Of a stretch of DNA of 64,000 nt, positions 58,740 to 64,000 are shown piece after piece. Numbering within the stretch: position 1 is the stretch's first letter; each line of letters opens with the position of its first letter. This stretch comes from Mycobacterium sp. EPa45 (GTDB lineage Bacteria; Actinomycetota; Actinomycetes; Mycobacteriales; Mycobacteriaceae). Where the stretch lies: positions 5,766,001 to 5,830,000 of the forward strand of contig NZ_CP011773.1 in NCBI RefSeq assembly GCF_001021385.1, written 5' to 3'. The notes under the pieces are model-generated. The model ran no database searches and had not been told where the DNA came from. It worked only from the letters and a program-made list of their open reading frames with translations. Both the position numbers and the translations under genes were made by a program.

Positions 58740-59693
58740 CTATTTCCCGATCGGCTTGTCGAAACCGTTGTCCCGTATCCACTTTCGCGCCGCCTCATCG
58801 GGGTCGACGCCGGAATTGCCGGACACCGCGGTGTTCAGGTCGATGAGTCCCTGGGTGCTGAGCTTTGCCGACACCGCGTCGAGCACGGTCTTGAGTTCGT
58901 CGGACTTCTTCTGCGAGCTGACCAGCGGCACGACGTTGGCGGCCAGAAAGTTGTTCTTCGGGTCTTCCAGCACGACCAGCTTGTTCTGCGGAATGGCCGG
59001 CGAGGTGCTGAAGATGTCCGCGGCGGTGACGGTGCCGTCCACCAGGGCACGCACCGTGGCCGGGCCGCCGCCGTCACTGATCGCGACGAAGTTGTCGGGC
59101 TTGATGTCCAGGCCGTACTTGGCCTTCAGTCCGGGCAATCCCTCGGTGCGGTTCAGGAATTCCGATGGCGCACCGAACTTGACCTCCGGGGAATGGGCCG
59201 CCAGGTCACCGATGGTCTTGAGATTCCACTTCTGCGCGGTGGCCTCGGAGACCGCGACAGTGTCGGTATCGTTGGCCGGCGACGGCGTCAGGATCGACAG
59301 GTCGCCGGGCAAGACCCGAAACAACGCCAGCTCCACCTGGTCCGGTGTGGTAACCGTGGTCTTGGAATCGAAGTACTGCAACAGGTTTCCGGTGTACTCA
59401 GGCACCAAGTCGATCGAGTGGTCACGCACGGCGGGAATGTAGGTCTCCCGGCTGCCGATGCCGAACTGCCGCCCGACCGTGAAACCGTTGGCCTCCAACG
59501 CCTGGGCATAGATCTCGGCGATAATTTTCGATTCCGGGAAGTCTGCCGACCCGACGACCAGGTTCTTCAGGTCACCCGACGCGGATCCGCCGCCAAGGGG
59601 ATTGGCACTGCCACAGGCGGCCACCACCGGAAGCACGAGCGTGACCAGCATCGCCGCAAACCACAGTCGCTTCCCACCCTGCGACGCTTTCAT
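58740..59693 (-). CDS. proX: Osmoprotectant-binding lipoprotein ProX
   Basis: A 317-residue lipoprotein: signal RLWFAAMLVTLVLPVVAAC, then the OpuAC-type domain (LVVGSADFPESKIIAEIYAQ, DLVPEYTGNLLQYFDSKT, VAVSEATAQKW, FVAISDGGGPATVRALVDGT). The YTGNLLQYF region contributes to the aromatic cage for quaternary amines. ATG 59693 (MKASQGGKR) is preferred over 59747. It is the first gene of proX-V-W-Z and the DUF1089-type gene. Betaine, carnitine, choline or polyphenol-like ligands are possible; the exact ligand is not predictable. Confidence 0.93.
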   Translation of the reverse strand: MKASQGGKRLWFAAMLVTLVLPVVAACGSANPLGGGSASGDLKNLVVGSADFPESKIIAEIYAQALEANGFTVGRQFGIGSRETYIPAVRDHSIDLVPEYTGNLLQYFDSKTTVTTPDQVELALFRVLPGDLSILTPSPANDTDTVAVSEATAQKWNLKTIGDLAAHSPEVKFGAPSEFLNRTEGLPGLKAKYGLDIKPDNFVAISDGGGPATVRALVDGTVTAADIFSTSPAIPQNKLVVLEDPKNNFLAANVVPLVSSQKKSDELKTVLDAVSAKLSTQGLIDLNTAVSGNSGVDPDEAARKWIRDNGFDKPIGK

Positions 59694-59832
59694 GCGCGTC
59701 CTTTCGCCCCAACCCGTTTTGGAGACAGTATCGGCACTCACCGTCATGTGCCTCGGTTTAGATCAGGGCAAACGTCATCATCTCGTTCGCTTCCCATTGT
59801 TTCCACCGGGCCGGGGAGGGAACAATGGTGAA

Positions 59833-60207
59833 ATGACGAGCAGCGAACCACTGAGGCCGTCCCACGAGGCCACGCCACCGACCCCTCCGGTGCCCCCACC
59901 TCCGGCGCCCGCGGCCCCCACCTCCGCAAGCGCGGTCAACGAGGTCAAGTTCACCCGTGCCGCGGCGCTGTGGTCCTCGCTGATCGTCGGGCTGCTGATC
60001 CTGACGATCCTGCTGATCTTCATCGCTCAGAACACCGATTCGACGCCGTTCGCGTTTCTGGGCTGGCACTGGTCGCTGCCATTGGGGGTCGCGATCCTGA
60101 TGGCGGCGGTGGCCGGCGGCATAGTGACCGTTCTGGCCGGCGTCACGCGGATCTTCCAGCTGCGCCGTGCTGCCAAGAAGAATCTGAAGGCAGCCCGGCA
60201 GAATTAG
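59833..60207 (+). CDS. LapA-domain (DUF1049) membrane protein
   Basis: A 124-residue protein equivalent to Rv3760. A Pro/Ala-rich cytoplasmic N terminus to about residue 45 precedes two membrane segments (LWSSLIVGLLILTILLIFIA and SLPLGVAILMAAVAGGIVTV) linked by QNTDSTPFAFLGWH, the LapA pattern. The C terminus is basic (FQLRRAAKKNLKAARQN). Role unknown in mycobacteria. ATG 59833 is used; the frame open from 59602 crosses the proX promoter. The stop overlaps the convergent cyclase-ATPase gene by 4 bp. Confidence 0.85.
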   Translation: MTSSEPLRPSHEATPPTPPVPPPPAPAAPTSASAVNEVKFTRAAALWSSLIVGLLILTILLIFIAQNTDSTPFAFLGWHWSLPLGVAILMAAVAGGIVTVLAGVTRIFQLRRAAKKNLKAARQN

Positions 60208-63200
60208 CCGGGCGGCATCGCCTCAGCCCATCCGATATGTCCTTTGAAGCCAAGCTTTTTCGCTTCGATACGGTACCGGTTTCGCAAGTCTGCGTAGGCG
60301 GTTGCATCGCCGCGAGCCCGAGCCAGCAACGCGCGCAGCCGCAGTAGCCAGATCTCGTGCATCACCAGACCCGCACCGGCTGGCGCGGCGTCCAACCGCT
60401 CGATCGCTGCGGCGGCTTCCGCCACGTCGCCGTCCGACCCGCGATCCAGCAGCGTCTCCACCAGAACACCCGTGGCGGGCATGCCCCATGTCAGCAGCTG
60501 ACCCTCGCCGACCAGTTGGTCGATGGCGGCGCGTATCAGCGGTATGGCCTCGTCGAGATCTCCACTCCGGGCGCGCTCGCGCGCCCAGTAAACGCCGACG
60601 AGCGGCAGGTCACCCAAGTGCCGTCCCCGGTGCGGAAAGGCTTCGCTCAGCTCGGCCAGCAGCTTCTGTCCGCGATCACGCTCCACAGCCGTTGGGCAGT
60701 GCACCAACGCATATCCCAACGCCATCTGGGCATTCGACAACGCGAGGTCATCACCGGATCGTTCGGCAACATGTAGGGAGTCCGAAATATCGTGCATCGC
60801 GCGATCGTCGGGCCGGAGCACGCCGTGCGGTATCCCTACGAAGTAGACGTACGTGACGACCGTGGCGTACGAAGCGGGGTCCGCGTTTCGGGCCAGGGCC
60901 ACGGCCTGCTCGATGTCGTCGTTCCATCCGGGACGACCGAGGTGGTAGCGAGCCATCGCACGGGTCGCGAAGGCACGCGCCAACGGAGACCCGACGATGA
61001 AGTTACCTGCCAACGGGTCACCGTCGGCGAGGTCGATCACTCGCCGTGACCACCGCAGAACGTTATCCCAGTCGCCGCTTTGAAACGCTACGTAGATCGC
61101 CGCGAAAGACAACGCCACCGTCAACGTTGGATCGCCGATCGACTCGATGAGGGCCATGGCATCCGATGCAAGACGCGATGCATCACGCATCCGACCGTGG
61201 AACGCGTGATCGATTATCAGCCCGGCCATGGCGATCGCCAGCGACCGCTTGTCTCCGGAGGTGACGCATAACCGTCGCAGTTCCTCGAACCTGTCCCCAG
61301 TAACATTGGCGTGGACGCGAAAGGCGATGCCGCACAACATGGTACGCGGGGCGATCCGCATGGCCGCCCGGTTGGGGTCACCAACGGGCAAAGCGTCGGC
61401 GATCTTCCTGGCGCGCTCCCAACTCAACTGCGCAGCACCGATGTCGCGGTTGGTCGCCCATGTCGCGGCCCGCATGTGCCAGCTGTAAGCGGCGTGAACA
61501 CCGCCGGCAGCCTCCAGGTGTTCGGCGATCAACGCTGCATTGTCTTCCGCCGCTGCCGGGTCGCGTGACTCGATTGCGGCCGCGACCCGCCGGTGCAGTT
61601 CGGCGCGATCCGATTTGAGCTGTGATCCATAGGCGACCGTGCGAATCAGCGGGTGGTGGAACACAAACTCGTGTTGTCCGGTAGGCCCGATCTGATCGAT
61701 GAACTCGCCACTCAGCAGGTCATGAACGGCAGGATCGATGCCCAGCGTTTCAAGGAGGTCCCGGCTGAAATTCGTGCCGATGACGGCGGCTGCACCCAGC
61801 GTGCGCTTGGCCGCCGAGTCAAGCCGGTCGATGCGGGCGCCGATGGTCGCCTGCAAGGTCGCCGGCACACTGACCTGGGCAGCATCGGCGGTCACCTCGT
61901 AGGCGCCGCGGTCGCCCCGCAGCACACCGCGCTCGGCCAGGTCGCGCACTATCTCCTCGGCAAAGAATGGGTTTCCGGCGGCCTTCTCGGAGATCACAGT
62001 GACCGCTGCCGGGACCGAGGAGTTCGGTCCAAGCAGCCCCGAAACCAGCGCTGTAGTCTCCGAATCATTCAGTGGCACAAGCGGTATGGTCTGGGCATCG
62101 GCCACCCGGGCCAACGCACCCCGGTATTCGGGCCGGTAGGTGATCAACACCAGCGATGGTGTCTGCGCGATCACCGCCACAAACTCAGCCAGCATCGACT
62201 CGCTGACCTCGTCAATCCAGTGCGCGTCTTCGATGACATAGAGCGCAGGGGTGCGGCGGGTCAACGAGGTGGCATTGACCAGCGCAGTCAATCGGCGCCG
62301 CCGCGCATCCGGGTCGATTGTCGGCCGAGCAACGTCGGGATCGGCGATACCTAACAAGTCATCGACAAGCAACGCATCCTCGGGGTTTACATCCATCAAC
62401 CGTGAACGCACTCGCGCTCGTGCAGCCGTGGCATCCAGGCCGGTCACCCCGAAGGCCGCCCGCAGTAGCCGGGCCACGACTTGGAAGGGAACGTCGCTGG
62501 CGTGCGATTCGCAATAGGCGCTGAACACTTGCACCCCGCGCGCGGCACCGATGGCGGCCAGCTCGCGCACCACACGGCTCTTGCCGATGCCGGGTGGCCC
62601 CACCACGCCCACCACCGCGCCATGGCCATCGACCGCACGGTTCAACAGACTCGCGACGGCGGAGAGCTCCCGTCCACGACCGACAAGACTCGATTGGGCA
62701 CGCCCAGGTCTGAGCCGCTGATCTACCATGCCCAGCAGACGGCGGCCCACCACCGGTTTATCGGTCCCCTTGATATGAACCAGCTCGGGCTCGTCCAGCG
62801 CCGTGAAGTCATCAACGAGTCGAGCTGTCGGAGCGCTGAGCATCACCCCGCCCGGCGGCGCCACCGACTCCATTCGCTGTGCCAAGCCGACCTGCTCGCC
62901 AATGGTGGTGTAACTCGGACTGCTGGAACCGACGTCACCGGCGATCACCTGGCCAGAGTTCAGGCCCACCCGCAGCCACAGGTCCACGCCGTCGCGATTG
63001 AGGACCTCAGCCGCGAGCCGCTTTGTTTCCTGCTGCAGACCCAAGGCCGCCAGGCATGCTCGAACAGCGTGGTCTTCCAACATGATTGGTGCACCAAACA
63101 CCGCCATGATGCCGTCACCTGTGAACTGACTCAGCGTTCCGCCGTAGCGATTCACCACCGCTGTAGAACGGTCCAGCAGTTCCGACATGATCTCGCGCAG

Positions 63201-63413
63201 GCGCTCCGCACCGACAGCCGCTGCGATGTCCATCGAATGGACCACATCGGCGAACAGCACTGTCACCTGCTTGTACTCCGCCGATCGGCTAACTTGCGTG
63301 ACCGACGATCCGCACTGGTTACAGAACCTGGAGTTCGGTGGAAGCTCGGTGCCGCACGACCCGCACAACAGTCCCGCTGCTGATGCAGCACCGCGACCAT
63401 CCCCCGCGCCCAC
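60204..63413 (-). CDS. Cyclase-homology, AAA-ATPase and TPR-like regulator (1069 aa)
   Basis: A 1069-residue protein. Residues 17-35 form a zinc ribbon (LLCGSCG, RFCNQCG). Residues about 45-225 are a class III nucleotide cyclase domain (VTVLFADVVHSMDI, FTGDGIMAVFGAP, LWLRVGLNSGQVIAGDVG); the metal-binding aspartates are present, but the usual Asp-x-Val-Asn block reads GEQVGLAQRM, so the transition-state Asn is replaced by Gly. An AAA/STAND ATPase follows (VVGVVGPPGIGKSRVVRELA, LYVIEDAHWIDE). The C-terminal half is alpha-helical, TPR-like. No LuxR HTH is present. GTG at 63413 starts it. Activity as a cyclase is uncertain. Confidence 0.85.
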   Translation of the reverse strand: MGAGDGRGAASAAGLLCGSCGTELPPNSRFCNQCGSSVTQVSRSAEYKQVTVLFADVVHSMDIAAAVGAERLREIMSELLDRSTAVVNRYGGTLSQFTGDGIMAVFGAPIMLEDHAVRACLAALGLQQETKRLAAEVLNRDGVDLWLRVGLNSGQVIAGDVGSSSPSYTTIGEQVGLAQRMESVAPPGGVMLSAPTARLVDDFTALDEPELVHIKGTDKPVVGRRLLGMVDQRLRPGRAQSSLVGRGRELSAVASLLNRAVDGHGAVVGVVGPPGIGKSRVVRELAAIGAARGVQVFSAYCESHASDVPFQVVARLLRAAFGVTGLDATAARARVRSRLMDVNPEDALLVDDLLGIADPDVARPTIDPDARRRRLTALVNATSLTRRTPALYVIEDAHWIDEVSESMLAEFVAVIAQTPSLVLITYRPEYRGALARVADAQTIPLVPLNDSETTALVSGLLGPNSSVPAAVTVISEKAAGNPFFAEEIVRDLAERGVLRGDRGAYEVTADAAQVSVPATLQATIGARIDRLDSAAKRTLGAAAVIGTNFSRDLLETLGIDPAVHDLLSGEFIDQIGPTGQHEFVFHHPLIRTVAYGSQLKSDRAELHRRVAAAIESRDPAAAEDNAALIAEHLEAAGGVHAAYSWHMRAATWATNRDIGAAQLSWERARKIADALPVGDPNRAAMRIAPRTMLCGIAFRVHANVTGDRFEELRRLCVTSGDKRSLAIAMAGLIIDHAFHGRMRDASRLASDAMALIESIGDPTLTVALSFAAIYVAFQSGDWDNVLRWSRRVIDLADGDPLAGNFIVGSPLARAFATRAMARYHLGRPGWNDDIEQAVALARNADPASYATVVTYVYFVGIPHGVLRPDDRAMHDISDSLHVAERSGDDLALSNAQMALGYALVHCPTAVERDRGQKLLAELSEAFPHRGRHLGDLPLVGVYWARERARSGDLDEAIPLIRAAIDQLVGEGQLLTWGMPATGVLVETLLDRGSDGDVAEAAAAIERLDAAPAGAGLVMHEIWLLRLRALLARARGDATAYADLRNRYRIEAKKLGFKGHIGWAEAMPPG

Positions 63414-63472
63414 GTCAGTATCCTGTCACCGCTGGTCAGCGGTGTCCGTCATATGGCTACTTCATCGGCGAA

Positions 63473-64000
63473 TTAGCCGAACGTCTCCAGGCCGCGGCTG
63501 ATCAGCACGGCCACGGCCTCTCCGGCGCGGTCGTCGCTGTCGGCGGCATCGGCGGACATTCGCCGCCGGAAGTCGATGCCGGCCACGATGATCGCCAGCT
63601 TGAAATAGCCGAGAGCCATGTGGAAGTTCCAATGTGCCAACGGGTTTCCGGAGGCCGCCGCGTAGCGCTGCGCCATGTCATCCGCCGATGGCATCTGCGG
63701 CGCCGTCCAAGACTTCTGCTCTTGGGTGATCAGGTCCAGCATCGGGTCCCGTTGCACGCACATCACCGCAACGTCGGCCAGTGGGTCACCGAGGGTGGAC
63801 ATTTCCCAATCCAGCACGGCCCGAACGATTGTCGGATCGTCTGGATCGATGATCGTATTGTCGATCCGGTAGTCGCCGTGCACGATCGAGCTACGACTCT
63901 CCGCGGGCACCGCGTCGGCCAGCTTGGTGTGCAACCGCTCGACATCGCCGTCGCGCGGGTCCTCGGGCAGCCGCACGTGTTGCCACTGTGAACCCCAGCG
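63473..64000 (-). CDS. APH-family phosphotransferase (FadE36-like), truncated by window edge
   Basis: The frame runs to the window end, so the N-terminal part is missing; about 175 residues are visible. The catalytic loop is SIVHGDYRIDNTIID (HGDxxxxN), followed by the DWE motif AVLDWEMSTLGDPLADVAVM, typical of APH/choline-kinase-type phosphotransferases (ACAD10 N-domain type). By position it matches Rv3761c, annotated FadE36 although its fold is APH-like. The upstream codons (RWGSQWQH) belong to the same protein and the GTG at 63976 is internal. Confidence 0.85.
   Translation of the reverse strand, partial: RWGSQWQHVRLPEDPRDGDVERLHTKLADAVPAESRSSIVHGDYRIDNTIIDPDDPTIVRAVLDWEMSTLGDPLADVAVMCVQRDPMLDLITQEQKSWTAPQMPSADDMAQRYAAASGNPLAHWNFHMALGYFKLAIIVAGIDFRRRMSADAADSDDRAGEAVAVLISRGLETFG

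Noticed and set aside
57843..59831. 662-codon plus-strand frame across proV and proX
   Set aside because: Shadow of the osmoprotectant transporter genes.

Overview
The window is GC-rich actinobacterial DNA from a mycobacterium, most likely an environmental or fast-growing Mycolicibacterium-type species. The evidence is gene order plus gene content: long stretches follow, from memory, the M. tuberculosis order Rv3710 to Rv3761c (leuA, dnaQ, murT, gatD, recR, ybaB, ami1, dnaX, aspC, SRP RNA, tRNA-Ser, lucA; then the LigD-type polymerase and ligC; tgs2; then tRNA-Ser, tadA, tyrA, proZWVX, LapA-like and fadE36-like). It also carries IrtAB, LpqH-like and WS/DGAT proteins and many leaderless-looking starts. 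The species cannot be fixed from the sequence alone. No CRISPR array, rRNA, intact prophage or insertion sequence was seen.

Layout. 1-2316: end of an FMN glutamate-synthase-like subunit, a sarcosine-oxidase-like flavoprotein and an XRE-cupin regulator, probably an amine-utilisation operon. 2288-5201: a secreted protein and leuA with a candidate leucine attenuator. 5191-8445: a TetR regulator, a small secreted protein and a membrane GGDEF-EAL enzyme. 8487-15593: conserved core of dnaQ, murT-gatD, a DUF559-type protein framed by inverted repeats, an EAL gene in the recR-ybaB operon, ami1 and an SRPBCC protein. 15683-20130: a flavoprotein-methyltransferase pair of the 10-methyl fatty acid type, a DUF998 membrane protein with divergent TetR and palindromic operators, and a haemophore-like protein. 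20213-25740: dnaX, aspC, SRP RNA, tRNA-Ser(GGA), lucA and an NAD(P)-dependent reductase. 25745-31167: secreted proteins, including a large hydrolase and a PecA-like aspartic protease. 31164-33364: LigD-type polymerase and ligC. 33365-36636: a persulfide-stress locus (DUF302, CstR-type repressor, persulfide dioxygenase-rhodanese, tiny CxxC protein, TSUP exporter) with four matching operators. 36650-42292: bacterioferritin, IdeR box, irtA-irtB and a phage-derived-looking small protein. 42315-50274: gluQRS, a polar amino-acid ABC importer, an amine oxidase, a P450, tgt and a haloalkane dehalogenase. 50459-53402: an LpqH-like lipoprotein, a wax ester synthase/DGAT and two small secreted proteins. 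53484-60207: tRNA-Ser(CGA), tadA and partner, tyrA, a glycolipid-binding-like protein, proZWVX and a LapA-like protein. 60204-64000: a large cyclase-ATPase regulator and a truncated APH-type phosphotransferase.

Genes that work together: murT/gatD with ami1 (peptidoglycan amidation and cleavage); recR/ybaB/dnaX/dnaQ/PolDom/ligC (replication and repair); the CstR regulon (reactive sulfur); bfr/irtAB (iron storage and import); proXVWZ (osmoprotectant uptake); gluQRS/tgt/tadA (modification of tRNA position 34). The most notable candidates for new biology are the four-operator persulfide locus with its tiny cysteine protein, the near-leaderless leucine leader peptide and hairpin ahead of leuA, and the endonuclease-like gene framed by inverted 62/63-bp repeats.
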